Assembly (NCBI GenBank): GCA_009823505.1
Contig: VZQC01005718.1
Location: forward strand, 560,917-624,916
DNA length: 64,000 nucleotides
From: Rhizomys pruinosus
Lineage: Eukaryota > Chordata > Mammalia > Rodentia > Spalacidae
Reading direction: 5' to 3'
The position numbers and the translations under genes are program-made. The notes beneath the pieces are model-generated. The model was not told the DNA's origin and ran no database searches. It saw only the letters and a list, made by a program, of their open reading frames with translations. Below are positions 10,906 through 22,079 of the stretch, piece by piece (the stretch's first letter is position 1; each line of letters begins with the position of its first letter).

Positions 10906-11069
10906 ACAAGGGGCTTCATAGTTGAGAATTTAACACATTCCTTAATTCATTCATGAAGAATTCTAAGTGTGCTATCCCCAAAATTTGGTGACTCAACTAA
11001 ACCAAAATCATTTTCAGTGATGCTATCACACAAAGGAAATTCTTTACACAAAATTACAAAAGCAAAGAA

Positions 11070-11600
11070 AAAAATTTAAGTGTGATTTTCTGTGTTGTAC
11101 AATAAAGCACAGAAGCTCATTGCAAAGAAGATTGGCATTCTGTGTTAAGCTTATTTTGCTCAACATAATGTAACCCAGACCCATCATTTTTCTACAAATT
11201 ACATAATTTCCTTTGTTATCATATAATAGTATTCTATTGTGTGTATCCATCTCATTTTCTTAATCTATTCATCCTTGGATGCACACTTGGGTTTTTATAT
11301 TTCTTGGCTACTTTGAATGGTTCTGCAGTAAACAATAAACACAGGAGTGAAGGTGCCCCCCCCATTTACTTATTTAATGTCCTTTGTATATAAAATGACA
11401 CATAGTGGGGCTACTAGATCATATTATATTTCTATCTCCTTCATGAACCCTCATACAGTTTTCCATAGTCCCTGTATGAACTCATATTCCCACAGTGTTA
11501 TTCATGAGTTCTCTTTCCTCCACAGCCTCACAGCATCTGTTATTTCTACCTTTAATATTAGCTATTCTAACAGAATGGGGTGTGAACAGGAAAAGTCTCC
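11070..11600 (-). mobile_element. Old L1 fragment
   Basis: The + strand carries the complement of the L1 ORF2 end and 3' UTR: 'attctattgtgtgtat', 'attcatccttggatg' and 'tatgaactcatattcccac'. It is decayed, with no usable frame. Confidence 0.75.
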
Positions 11601-11680
11601 ATAATCTCCTTCATATCTAGACTCTAAAATAGTTAATTTCACAAAATAGAGAAGAATGAGAGTCACCATTGGCTGGAGCA

Positions 11681-13430
11681 GTTTGTGCTGGATAGCTTTA
11701 GTGTCAACTTGACACACAAAACACATCACTATTAAACCACCACCTTTCTAGTTCTTATTCCCAAAGTATGATGTTAACATTAATCACAACCTAAGATAGT
11801 ACAACCTTAAATGCCCCACAGTCCTTAAAACATCCAAACACTTAAAAGTTCAGTCTGTTAAAAGTCTCTAAATTGTGGGCTGCTGTAAAAATCCAAAACA
11901 AGGGGCTGGAGAGATGGCCTAGCGGTTAAGAGCACCGACGCTCTTGCAGAGGACCCGGGTTCGATCCCTAGCACCCACATGGCGGCTGAGAACCGTCTGT
12001 AACTCCAATTCCAGGAGAACTCCAGTTCCAGGGGAATCTGAGACCCTCTTCTGACCTCCGCGGCATTGCACGACACGGGTGCACAGACCTGCATGCAGAC
12101 AATACATTCATACACATACAAAAATAAATAATAATAAAAAAAAATTTTTTTTAAATCCAAAACAAGTACTGTCTTATTTCAAAGGGAAGAATCAGGCACA
12201 CTCAAACAAAACCTAAGTCCAGCAAAGTAGCTCAAGGCTGGACACCTGGGATTCACTCACGATCTTCTGGGCTCCAAACGGTTTCCGCAGCTCCCCTTCT
12301 CTGACTCTGCCATCCGTGGCACACACAGCTCATCTTGCAGGCCCAGGCCAGCTCCATTTCACACCTGCTGCTGCTCTTGGTGGTCATCCCATGGTCCTGG
12401 CATCTCCAAAAAGCTGGGGTCGCCACTGAAACTGAGGCAGCACCTTCACCAATGGTCTCTTCTGACCTCTCCTGGTGCAAAGCCTCAGCTTCTCTCCATG
12501 ACCCCTGCAATCCTGGGGTCTTCAATGCAACTGAGGTATACTTCCACCAATGGTCTTTCCTGACCTCTCACAGTGCCAAGCCTCGGCTGCTCTCTGTGAC
12601 CCCCTCAAATTTCAACACCAGATCCATATAGGAGACTCTAACACACTACCAAGTCCTGCTTCTGGCTTGACATGGAGGCTCAGGCCCCTTCTGGAACATA
12701 GCTTCTGTGTGCTGACCCTGAAGAAATTCTTCCCAGAAGATTTCACCACAGTGATGCTGGTCTCTTGTTACTTACAGCTTATTTTTCAGCCACAGCTAAC
12801 CAGCATCAATTGTCCCAGTAAAGCAAAGATTTCACTTCAAGTTCTGGTCTCTTGTTACTTACAGCTAATTCTTCAGCCCCAGCTGACCAGAACCCACAGG
12901 TTAAACAGTCCTGATGATCCCTGCTTCCCTTCGAAACTAGAAACTTCACAAGCCAGGCCTCCATCATCTACAACTCTTTCAGCAAAACTGTTTCAAGTTT
13001 CACAGCCACGATCTTTAGGCATTCAATGATTTTTCTAGCCCAAAGTTCCAAACGCTTCCACAAACCTTCCCCCAAAACACCAAGGTCAGGTCTGTCACAG
13101 CAATAGTCCACTCTCTGGTTCCAATTTTTGTATTAGGGTTCTCTGAAGAAACAGAATCAACAGGATGAATATATAACTATATACAATTTATTGATTCGCT
13201 CACATGACAGAGCTCAAGGAGCTCTGCACTGGAGAGGCTGAGAATCCAGGGAACTGCTCAGTCCGCAAGGCTGGATGTCTCAGTAGTCCCAATCTGGTGC
13301 TGAAGGCCCAATAGATTCCAGGAGATCTGCCGGTCTCAGTACACGCTGGTATCCGAAGGGTTGATCACAGCAGCAAGATGAACTCACCAGTGAGAGAGAG
13401 GCAAGTAGCAGGGAAAAAAAGGGGTCAATT
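11681..13430 (-). mobile_element. ERVL-like composite: internal region plus partial LTR
   Basis: At 13129 an LTR-like end 'tgtattagggttctctga' matches the ends of the provirus LTRs at 49659 and 53358, and homology continues to about 13425, where another repeat cuts it. Just outside it, the minus strand reads TGGAACCAGAGAGTGG, a plausible diverged tRNA-Leu primer-binding site. The leader or gag-like sequence continues leftward to about 11690. It contains local duplications with periods of about 98 bp (12447, 12546) and 87 bp (12757, 12844). No pol motif is visible. A B2 lies at 11903-12152. Confidence 0.55.
11903..12152 (+). mobile_element. B2 SINE, near-consensus
   Basis: A full-length B2 ('ggggctggagagatggcc') with a complete A-rich tail is flanked by the 14-bp duplication aaatccaaaacaag at 11889-11902 and 12153-12166. 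High similarity to the copies at 34935, 57250 and 62273 suggests a young subfamily. Confidence 0.95.
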
Positions 13431-13832
13431 GTGCTGGATAGCTTTAGTGTCAACTTAACACACCTGGATTGAGGGATCCTCAGTTGGGGAACTGGCTCCA
13501 TTGGACTGGCCTGTGGAGTATTGTCTTGATTGTCGAGCGATGTGGGAGGGCCCAGCCCACTATGGGTGGCACCACCCTGGGCAGGTTGGTGTGTACTGTA
13601 CAGTATTAGAGGGCAGGCCGGGCATGGGCCAGGGGAGCAAGCCAGTAAGCAGCACTCCTCCATGGTCTGTGCTTCAGCTCCTGCCTCCAGGTTCCTGCCC
13701 TGAGTTCCTGCCTTGGGCTCCCTGAGTGATGAACTGTGACCCAGGAGATGTGAGCTGAATAAACCCTTTCCTCCCCAAGTTGGTGTCGGTCAGAGTGTTT
13801 TGTCATAGCAATGGAAGACAAACTTGAACACA
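13430..13832 (+). mobile_element. LTR-like rodent repeat U2
   Basis: This 403-bp unit runs from TGTGCTGG to GAACACA (TGT...ACA ends). An AATAAA polyadenylation signal lies near 13760, before 'ccctttcctccccaagttgg'. Other copies lie at 17865-18505 (-), 25400-25680 (+) and 35335-35745 (-), with pieces at 52690-53130. I infer a solo LTR, but I cannot exclude another class. It interrupts the ERVL-like LTR that starts at 13129. Confidence 0.6.
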
Positions 13833-14037
13833 GTTAGAGTCACAAAGCTTGGAAGACCACTATCAAAGAACATAAAATTCTAACTCTACTTGAAATTAAC
13901 TACAGGGCATGATATGGAATTAGCCAGACATCAGAGAATTAAATGGTTGTGGAGAACATCTCACCAATGCAGTGGGTGTTTTGAGGATGACATCATGGAG
14001 CGATGAAATTGAAGAGTTTTGTTAAACCTCAAAATCT

Positions 14038-14053
14038 GGCTCTTTTCTTCCAG
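14038..14053 (+). promoter_or_regulatory. 3' splice site of the OR2 coding exon
   Basis: The tract 'ggctcttttcttccag' ends in AG at 14052-14053, 21 nt before the ATG. It is homologous to the acceptors of OR1 and OR3. Confidence 0.75.
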
Positions 14054-14074
14054 GTACATAGAATGCAGAAAGCC

Positions 14075-15022
14075 ATGGAAGAGGGAAATATGAGTTTCCC
14101 CAACACGTTTGTCTTGGTGGGCTTCTCAGATCATCTATGGATGGAGATGCCCCTCTTTGGAGTCATTCTAGTCTCCTACATCTTCACTCTGATAGGAAAT
14201 AACTCCATTATCCTTCTTTCACTGGTGGACTCCAGGCTTCAGACACCCATGTACTTCTTCCTGGATAACCTCTCTGTGCTAGACCTCTGTCTCACCTGTA
14301 CCATTGTTCCACAGCTGCTGGCCAACCTCTGGGGCCCAGAGAAGACAATTCCCTCCTGGGGCTGCATCACACAGGCCTACCTCTTCCACTGGACCAGCTG
14401 CACAGAATGTGGCCTGCTGGCAGTGATGGCCTTTGATCGATATGTGGCCATCTGCCGGCCACTCAGGTATGCTCTCATTATGCATCCTTGGGCATGTGTG
14501 TGGCTGGCAACTATATGCTGGGCCAGTGGCCTGGCCAATTCTCTGCTCCAAGTCACACTCACACTCCAGCTGTCCCTCTGTGGCCAGTATACCCTAGACC
14601 ACTTTTTCTGTGAGGTGCCTGCTCTGCTTAAGCTGGCATGTGGTGACACCACAACCAATGACCTGTCCCTGACCTCAGTAGTTATCCCTTTTGGAATGGT
14701 AGCTCCCTTGATTGTACTCATCTCCTACATCTTCATTGTGAGGACTGTGCTGAAGTTGCCTTCAGCTGAGGGAAGGCGCAAGGCCCTAAGTACCTGCAGC
14801 TCCCACTTACTAGTTGTCACCATGTATTTTGGACCAGGCATCTACATGTACCTCCAATCTCCATCCAAGATCACTCAGACCAAGTTCATGTCCTTCTTCT
14901 ACTGTGTCATCACCCCACTGCTTAACCCACTCATCTACACACTGAGAAATAAAGATGTGAAGGCAGCATGGAGAAAGATCCTAGCCCCCCATGCTGTAAG
15001 AAAATCTTTCAAAACCAGATGA
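14075..15022 (+). CDS. Olfactory receptor, class II, family-2-like (OR2 of cluster)
   Basis: This intact 315-residue odorant GPCR would act in olfactory sensory cilia, coupling to Golf and adenylyl cyclase. Landmarks by residue: a sequon NMS near 6, GN near 42, TPMYFFL at about 58-64, WGC near 97, MAFDRYVAIC near 119, SY in TM5 near 218, KALSTCSSHL near 237, and PLLNPLIYTLRN near 281. The start at 14075 is shared by the paralogues and lies just after the acceptor; the in-frame ATG at 14003 falls in the presumed intron. Differences from OR1 and OR3 cluster in TM3 to extracellular loop 2 and in TM5 (for example SLTSVVIPF), where odorant contacts usually lie. Its putative first exon ends at 8443. 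Subfamily naming needs a database comparison. Confidence 0.97.
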   Translation: MEEGNMSFPNTFVLVGFSDHLWMEMPLFGVILVSYIFTLIGNNSIILLSLVDSRLQTPMYFFLDNLSVLDLCLTCTIVPQLLANLWGPEKTIPSWGCITQAYLFHWTSCTECGLLAVMAFDRYVAICRPLRYALIMHPWACVWLATICWASGLANSLLQVTLTLQLSLCGQYTLDHFFCEVPALLKLACGDTTTNDLSLTSVVIPFGMVAPLIVLISYIFIVRTVLKLPSAEGRRKALSTCSSHLLVVTMYFGPGIYMYLQSPSKITQTKFMSFFYCVITPLLNPLIYTLRNKDVKAAWRKILAPHAVRKSFKTR

Positions 15023-15400
15023 TTTCTGCATGTCTCCTGGAACAGCCTTATGCACACAAGTTAGTGCCAAGAGGCCTGCTTTTCTTTCTCTTAAGGTCAA
15101 CTACCCTGATGACTGAAGAGACTCTATTGACTAGAAACTTCTATCTTCTGGAGGCTCGAAGAGGGCCTTAGTGCTAGACCGTCTCAACGTACTCTGCTCA
15201 GAGAGAATGTGCAGGTATTCTATATATCTACAGAATTCCGAAAGTCATTAACTGAAAATCCCATCTCAGAACTGTTCCCTTTACCATCTGCTATGAAACA
15301 TTTTTGCTAAAGGGGGAGTTGAATATGATCAAAACATATTTTATGACATTCTCAATGAATAAAAACACTACTTTGAATTTTTGCTGAGAATTTTGGAACT
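15023..15400 (+). other. OR2 3' UTR and flank, homologous to OR1 and OR3 flanks
   Basis: It shares 'gaacagcc', 'ctgatgactg', 'ctagaaacttctatcttctg' and 'atatctacagaat' with 47446-47710. A candidate polyadenylation signal 'aataaa' lies at about 15358, giving a 3' UTR near 350 nt if used. Confidence 0.55.
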
Positions 15401-15409
15401 CATATCAAT

Positions 15410-15622
15410 AATTCTTTATTCTACTTGCATGTTTTGCCTGCATATATGTAAGTGTATCATATGTCTTCCATAACTGCAGAGGCCACAAGAGGGCATAGGA
15501 TCCCCTGGAACTGAAGCTATGAACAGTTGTTAGTTAACCACCATGTAGGTGCTGGGAACCTACCCCAGGTCCTCTTCAAGAGCAGCGAGTCCTCTTAACG
15601 CCTGAGCCATCTCTCCAACCCC
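15410..15622 (-). mobile_element. Diverged B2 SINE
   Basis: The + strand ends in 'gagccatctctccaacccc', the complement of the B2 head, and contains 'tcccctggaact' and 'gtgctgggaac'. It is older than the near-consensus copies. From 15623 to 15890 I see nothing else to name. Confidence 0.85.
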
Positions 15623-15895
15623 TCAATAAAATTTTCAAACAAGTCTTCATCACATTTATCCAGAAACCATCCTAGTCTCTCCTGTCTCTGGCCATCCCAC
15701 TTCTCCTTCTTTCTTTTTGATCCTCAATTTTCTTGCCTTTGAATGAAGATAAATTCAATCCACTGATATTCTGTTTCATAAACTTTAGCATTCATTGAAG
15801 CCATCCAGAAAATTTGCTAAAACATATATTACAAATCATTTTGTTTGTTCTGGCATTTTATTTTTATCTGATAAATAAAAATTAAGAGCTTAAGG

Positions 15896-16035
15896 GCTGG
15901 AGAGATGGCTCCGCAGTTAAAAGCCATCTTTTGGAAGACCTTGGTTTGGTTTCCAACCCTCAAGTTCAGTGGTTCACAACCACCTGTAACTCCAACTCCA
16001 AGGGAATCCCAGACCATTCCATAGGTGCCTGCATT

Positions 16036-16075
<40 letters not shown>

Positions 16076-16277
16076 TGCATGCACACACACGCACAAGTAA
16101 AAGTAAAATAAATTGCCAGCCATGATGGCACATGCCTTTAATCCTAGCACCCGGAGTCAGAGGCAGGTGGAGCTCTGTGAGTTCAAGGCCAGCCTGGTCT
16201 ACACAGTGAGCTCCAAGCCAGCTGGGACTAAAGGGAGACCCTGTCTCAAAAATACCAAAAAAATAAAATAAAATAAA
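15896..16277 (+). mobile_element. B2 SINE with (CA)n, then a B1 SINE
   Basis: A B2 head at 15896 ('ggctggagagatggct') runs into a CA microsatellite (about 16038-16095) in place of the B2 3' end. A full B1 follows at 16112-16277, ending in a (TAAAA)n tail. Whether this was one insertion or two is not clear. Confidence 0.85.
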
Positions 16278-16424
16278 TCTTCTAAAATTAAACAAATTAA
16301 TGTACCATGTAGTGTTTATATGCATTTATACATAGAATAATGTTTAAATCAATTTTAACATACTTATCTCCATGAACATATATCCATTCTCTATGGTGAA
16401 AACTTTCAGAATTTATTCATTATT

Positions 16425-16570
16425 TCTTTTTTTTTTTTTCATCTTTCTAAGACAGGGTCTCCATTTAGTCCCAGCTGAACTCGAGCTCACTATGTAGACT
16501 AGGCTGGCCTTGAATGCTCAGACATCCACCTGCCTCCCAAGTGAGTGCTGGTATTAAAGGTGTGTACCAC
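16425..16570 (-). mobile_element. B1 SINE
   Basis: A minus-strand B1 is nested in the L1 3' UTR. The flanks 'cattatttcttttttt' on both sides are its likely target duplication. Confidence 0.85.
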
Positions 16571-17550
16571 CCATTATTTCTTTTTTAGTATAAACTATGT
16601 TACTTTTATCTATGGTCACCCTACCCTGCAAGGGCACCCCATAAATCCTTATGCCTATCTTCTGCAATGTAACATCTATTGATCCACCACTCCCCATCCA
16701 TCTCTCCTCTCTCCTTGCTTAGGTTTTAGTAATCAGGCATCTACTCTATATAAGATCAGCCTTCTCTGTTCTTACATGAGATCACATGGTACTTGTCTTT
16801 CTCTGATGGTTAATTTCACTTAACACAGTAGTCTCTACTTTTATCCACTGATAAAAGCTCTTTTTTCCCCTTTTGTTACTTTCCGTTTTCCTGGCTCCTG
16901 TGATTATCATCAGGATGAATACTCACATCTAAGAATCTGTGACCAGGATTGACAAATGAGAGACAACATACATCAATTGTTTCTCAGAATTTAGATTACT
17001 TCTGTGTAACAATTTCTAGTTCCGGCCATTTACCTGCAAATTTCATGATTTTATTTTTCTTTAACACTGAGTGGAACGATATAATAAAAATGTGCCACAT
17101 TTTCATTATCCATTCATCAGTTGAGAGATATTTAGGTTATTTCCATTTTTTTAGCTATTGTGAAAAGAGTAGCAACAAACATGGCACAACAAGTATCTCT
17201 GTAGTAAGATATTGTATCCTCTGGGTATATACCAAGGACAGGTAAATGAGATCATAATGTACATTTATTTTCAGTTTGTTAAGATTTCTCCACACTGCTT
17301 TCCACAGTAGTTGCACCAGTTTATAATTCCACCAACGGTGAATGAGGGTCCCCCTCACATCACATCCTTGCCAGCATTTGGTGTTATTTGTTCTCTGGAT
17401 CTTAGTCTTTCTGACCATGTTAAGAAAAAACTCTTAAAGTAGTATTAATTTGCATTTCCCTAATTGCTAAGAATATTGAACACTTTCAAAGATATTTCTC
17501 ATCATTCTTATTTATTCTTTTGAGACCTCTCTGTTCAGATACATAGCCTT

Positions 17551-17696
17551 TTGGGTCTTTTTTAAAACATGGTCTTCCTGTAGCCACAGCTGGCCTGGAA
17601 CTCACTTTATAATCCAGGCTGGCATCAGTCTCATAGGGATCCACCTGCCTCTGCCTCCCGAGTGCTGGAATTAAAGGTGCACTACCACACCCACGT
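17551..17696 (-). mobile_element. Diverged B1 SINE
   Basis: The B1 complement reads 'catggtcttcctgtagccacagctggcctggaac' in pieces, and the B1 head is at the right end. It is nested in L1 ORF2. Confidence 0.8.
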
Positions 17697-17864
17697 AACC
17701 TATTTTTTAACTGGGTCATGTGTTTTCTTGAGTTCTTGTGTTTTTAGTTTTTTTCTTTATTCTGGATATTAATCTTCTACCAGATGTAAATCTGGTAAAG
17801 ATATTTTTCCACTTTATAGGCTTCCTCTTTTTGTTGTACAGAAACTTTTTAGTTTAACAGTGTT

Positions 17865-18505
17865 CTAGCTTTTCTTCAATTGCCATGGCAAAACATTCTG
17901 ACTAATTCCAACTTGGGGAAGAAAGGGTTTATTTGGCTCACATCTCCCATTTGGTTCATCACTTAGGGAGCCCAAGGTGAGAAATCAGGGCAGGAACATG
18001 GAGGCAGGAGCTGAAGCACAGGCCTCCATGGAGAAATGCTGATTACTGGCTTGATCCCTGGCCCATGCTCAGCCTGATTTCTTTTTTTTATGTGTATGAA
18101 TGTACTGTCTGCATGCAGGTTTGTACACCCATGTCATGCAATGCCCCACAGGTCAGAAGAGGGTGTCAGATTCCCCTGGAATTGGAGTTAATGGCACTTC
18201 TTAGCCACCAAGTGGGCGCTGGTAATCGAACCCAGGTCCTCTTCAAGAGCAGTTGGCTCTCTTAACCGCTAGGCCATCTCTCCAGCCCCAGCCTGCTTTC
18301 TTATATAATATACAACAACCTGCCCAGGGGTGGTAACTCCCACAATGGTCTGGGCCCTCCCACATTGCTCAACAATCAAGACAATACTCCACAGACATGG
18401 CCACAGGCCAGTCCAATGGAGGAAATTCCCCAATTGAGGCTTCCTCAACCCAGGTGTGTCAAGATGACACCAAAGCTATCCAGCCCAAACAGGATTCTAT
18501 TTGAC
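17865..18505 (-). mobile_element. Repeat U2 (minus) split by a B2
   Basis: The + strand has the U2 complement: 'ccaacttggggaagaaagggttta' in pieces, then 'gggccctcccaca' and 'tgacaccaaagctatcc'. A minus-strand B2 (18084-18289) splits it, with repeated 'cagcctg(a/c)tttctt' on both sides. Confidence 0.8.
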
Positions 18506-19607
18506 TGGTGTCCAATTTAGGAAGTCCTTTCCTGCACTTATATCTTGTAGGAGACTGCCAATGTTTTCTTCTAACAGTTTTAGCATTTAAGGTTTCACAT
18601 TGAGGTCTTTGATCCATTTGGATTTTGTGCAGAGTGAAAAATATGTATCTAAGTTCATTCTACACATAGAGATCCAGTTTTCCCAGCACCACTTGTTGAA
18701 GATGCTGTCTTTCTTCCAGTGTGTATTCTTGGCATCTTTGTCAAGTATCAGGGGGATATAATTGCATGGACTCATGTTTGGGTCTCCTATTTTGTTCCAT
18801 TGATCTACATGTCTGTTTTGTGCCAAAAACCATGCTGCTTTTATTATAATAGTTATGGTATGGTAATCTCTCCAGCATTGCTTTGGCTATCTGAGGTCTT
18901 TTGTGATTCCATATAAATTTTAGGACTTTTTTTTCTATTTCTGTAAAGAATGTCATGAGGAATTTGATTGGCATTGTATTGAATCTACAGGTTGCTTTTG
19001 GTAGGATGACAATTTTCACAATATTAATTCTACCAATCCATGAGTGCAGGATGTCTTTCCATCTCCTGTGTCTTCTTCAATCTCTTTATCCAAAGACTTC
19101 AAGTTTTCATTGTAGAGATCTTTAACATCTCTAATTAGGCTCATTCCTAGATTTTTAGGCAATTGTGAACAGGTATGTTTCCATTATCTCTTTCTCTGGC
19201 TGCTTTTGGAATCTAGAAATGCTAGTTATTTTTATAAACTCATATATGTCCTGTCAATTTGCTGAAAGTGTTGATCTAGAAGTTTTCTGGTGAAAGTTTT
19301 GGAATTTCTATAGTGGACAGCTTTGTCTGGTTCCTGCTTTATGGAAATGCTTCTAGTTTTTTTCTCTATTTAGAATGATGTTGGCTGTGGGCTTGTCACA
19401 TATAACCTTAATTGTGTTGAGACATGTTCCCTCTTGTCTAATTCCCTCTTAGACTTTTATCATGAATACATGCTGTATTTTTGTCAAATGCCTTTTTTGT
19501 GTCTATTAAAATGATTATGTGATTTTTCTATTACATTTATTGACTTTTGTATATTAAATCATCCCTGCATCTCTGGAATAAAGTCAGCCTAATCATGCTA
19601 CATGATA

Positions 19608-19850
19608 GTTTTTTCTCTTTATTTTTTTTCATTTTTTTAACAATAAGTAATAATTTATGAGTACGAGCATCCTTCATGTAAAACCAATTTGCAAGCAGTT
19701 ATGCCCAAACCCACACAGCCCAAGGGTCCCACCATCCAACCGGGGGGTGGGGGCTTGTATGTACAATCAAGTTGATCAAATAAGTGTCCAGTCTGTATTG
19801 CTGTAGTTTCACCATTCACCCCAATCGCAGCCCTTACATTCTACCATGCC
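19608..19850 (-). mobile_element. Repeat R, 5'-truncated copy with target duplication
   Basis: A 243-bp insert in L1 ORF2 is flanked by the exact 10-bp duplication ctacatgata (19598-19607 and 19851-19860). Its left end is T-rich, meaning a poly(A) tail on the minus strand. It matches the 3' ends of the R copies at 27840-27960, 44290-44520 and 57079-57560. A-tail, truncation and TSD together show LINE-machinery mobilisation. Confidence 0.88.
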
Positions 19851-20399
19851 CTACATGATATTTTTTATGTGCCTGTATGTGATCTGCAAGTTTGCATCTA
19901 TGTTCATTAGGGATGTAGGCCTAACATTTGCATTTTCATTGTTTCTTTTCCTTGTTTTGGTATTAGAGTAATCCTGCCTTCATAGAAGTTTGGGGGCTCT
20001 CCCTCTGTGTCTACCTTCTTTAATAATTTAAGCAGTACTGCCTGTAGTTCTTTGAAAGTGTCATAAAATTTTGCTGTGAATCCATCTGGACCTAGGCTTT
20101 TTTCAGTCATGAGGTTTTGTATTACTTTTTCAATCTTCTTATTTGCCTTGGGTCTATTTAAATTGTTGCTCTCGTATTGGTTCAACTTCTCCCTCCCACC
20201 AAATTCCTTCTTCTCAAGTCCACTCTTACTTCCATTAGGGTACTGTCATACCAATATCTCATGTACCCTGATCATGGTCACCATTTCCTCACCTCACAAA
20301 GATGTGCCCCTCCTTTTGCTCCCCTTCCTTTTCCAAATTCAATCTATAATTTTATGTAAACATCTTTACCCAGATCAGTATCAGTGTTTCTCCTAAGTT

Positions 20400-20620
20400 T
20401 TCTTCTAGTTTCAGACTTTGTTGTCTCATAGTTAAATGTTTGATCCATTTGAGTTGATGAGTTGATTTTTGGAAACTATACAAGCTATCAGTCTACTTTA
20501 ACTCTTTTACATATGAGCACAAAGGCTACCCAAGACCATTTATTGCCCAGTATGTCCTTTCCCGTCAATAGGTTTTACTCCATTGTAAGTGTGAATCACA
20601 TCAGCACATTAAAGACCAAG
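20400..20620 (-). mobile_element. L1 ORF2 fragment
   Basis: The phrases 'gtttgatccatttgag' and 'acatatgagcacaaaggctacccaagaccatttattgccc' (in pieces) correspond to the L1 region also seen near 18600-18720. It is probably a second L1 fragment or a rearranged piece of the neighbour. Confidence 0.6.
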
Positions 20621-20779
20621 TATAGAACTTCACAGGTGTTGAGGATTGTAGCTATTCTTTTGGCAGAAGCACTTAAAAGCAGTTCCCTGATAGCCTTGAC
20701 CCCTGCTGTTTCTCACAGACCTGTGAAAGTCTGGACTGTCCTTTGATCTCTCAGGAAAGAACTTTGATCCAGATTTTAG

Positions 20780-21870
20780 CCTGAGGTTCCCTTGTTCCAT
20801 TTACCTGCCCCAGCCCCTAGTTGTGTGTACTGTCTGGGCCCATGCCTGGGTTAGTATAAAAGCCTTGAGTTCCAACATTAAAATTGAGTCTATTCCCTTG
20901 GGCCTTCTATGAGTCCATGTCTGTATGTCTATATGTCTGTCTGTATGTCTGTATATCGTTCTACTTTACTTATTTTTTTCCTCGGGTAAAATCCCCTGGT
21001 GGTCCCTCTCCTCTCCTTGCAGGAGCTAACCCAGGGAAAGAAGAACAACAAATAGCATATGGATGTCAGCCATGCATGTATAAAGGACTACTCAGATAAG
21101 GATAAACTCCAACAGAGGATGACATAGTTGTGTTTCCAGGCTTTGTCAAAAGCCCATAACTCTACTTTTGACTATATTTGACACAGGTCTGATGGGGGAA
21201 CAATGTATGTACTAGGATCATGGCAAGATGCCTATTATCCACTTTACAGAGGGGAAGAATATTTGCTACTTGAAAGTTGGTATGAGGGAACAGGTAGAGA
21301 GAGCACCACAGGTACAAAGGAGGGAGGAGGGGAAAAAAGAGAAGTAATAGAAAAGGAGGAGGGAGGAGAGATGCTCAGCAGAAGACTCTCTGGTTACAGA
21401 GAAGCCAAAGATTGAGCAGGGACTATGTGTGAATAAAGAAAGACTCATCAAAGATGTCATCTGAGGCTGAATTTAGAGGAGATAGGCTGGTCCAGGCTTC
21501 CCAGAATCGTAAGGGGCACACAGGTGCCCACTTACCTGAGGCCCCACCCCATGGGTATAAAGGGTGGACCCCAGCTGTCATCTCGCTCTCTCTGTCCCCC
21601 CCTCTCTCTATGTCCCTCTCTGTCTCTATCTGCCTCTCTCTGTCTCTCTGAACCCTGCCATGCTGTCCGGTTCCACCACGTGTCTGCAGGCAGCTCACAC
21701 TGGCAGTCCCACATGGAAGTAAAGTATGTTCCTGGAGTGACCTAAGCCTCATGTGCTTTTTATTGGGATTTTCATGCTTTTTTTTTTTATAACCTAACAT
21801 TATGGTGCCATGGTCAGGGTTCAAGATGCTTGCTTTTGGTCTGTTAGAGCACTCGCCAGCTCTCACCTAG
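20780..21870 (+). mobile_element. Candidate LTR-retroelement ends
   Basis: Two LTR-like promoter arrangements are visible: 'gtataaaagcc' near 20857 before 'aacattaaaattgag', and 'ggtataaagggtgg' near 21555 before CT-rich sequence. After the second, 'tggtgccatggtcaggg' near 21804 could be a primer-binding site. No gag or pol follows. The class is unresolved and the ends are approximate. Confidence 0.35.
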
Positions 21871-21977
21871 AAAAGGACTTCCTTACAAATTTTTTGCAAC
21901 CCCTGGACCTGCCAGCTGTGTATTTCTCCAGGCAACTGGCTTCAGGATGAGGTTCTACTCTGCTCTCCCCTACTCTC

Positions 21978-21978
<1 letters not shown>

Positions 21979-22034
<56 letters not shown>
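21979..22034. repeat. (CT)n microsatellite
   Basis: A nearly perfect CT dinucleotide tract of about 55 bp, beside a longer CT-rich stretch at 21580-21650. Confidence 0.95.
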
Positions 22035-22039
<5 letters not shown>

Positions 22040-22079
22040 ACACTTCTGCCCCTTGTACTTTTTCTATCCTCTCTCCACT

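Larger units (their letters stand above)
16290..20170 (-). mobile_element. Long old L1, minus strand, with nested insertions
   Basis: The complement shows L1 3' UTR (16290-17000) and then ORF2. Near 17300-17400 it encodes 'WWNYKLVQLLWKAVWRNL', near 18600-18830 the finger and palm-side stretch ending 'KWIKDLNVKP', and near 19910-20180 'MTEKSLGPDGFTAKFYDTF', the reverse-transcriptase entry motif. It is broken by frameshifts. Nested insertions are B1 (16425-16570), B1 (17551-17696), U2 (17865-18505) with a B2 (18084-18289), and repeat R (19608-19850). Confidence 0.85.

Noticed and set aside
12550..13029. 159-codon plus-strand frame
   Set aside because: It lies antisense in an ERVL-like internal region with local tandem repeats; its Ser/Pro/Leu-rich residues reflect those repeats.
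14003..14074. Upstream ATG of OR2
   Set aside because: It lies upstream of the conserved acceptor at 14053 and would be removed as intron.
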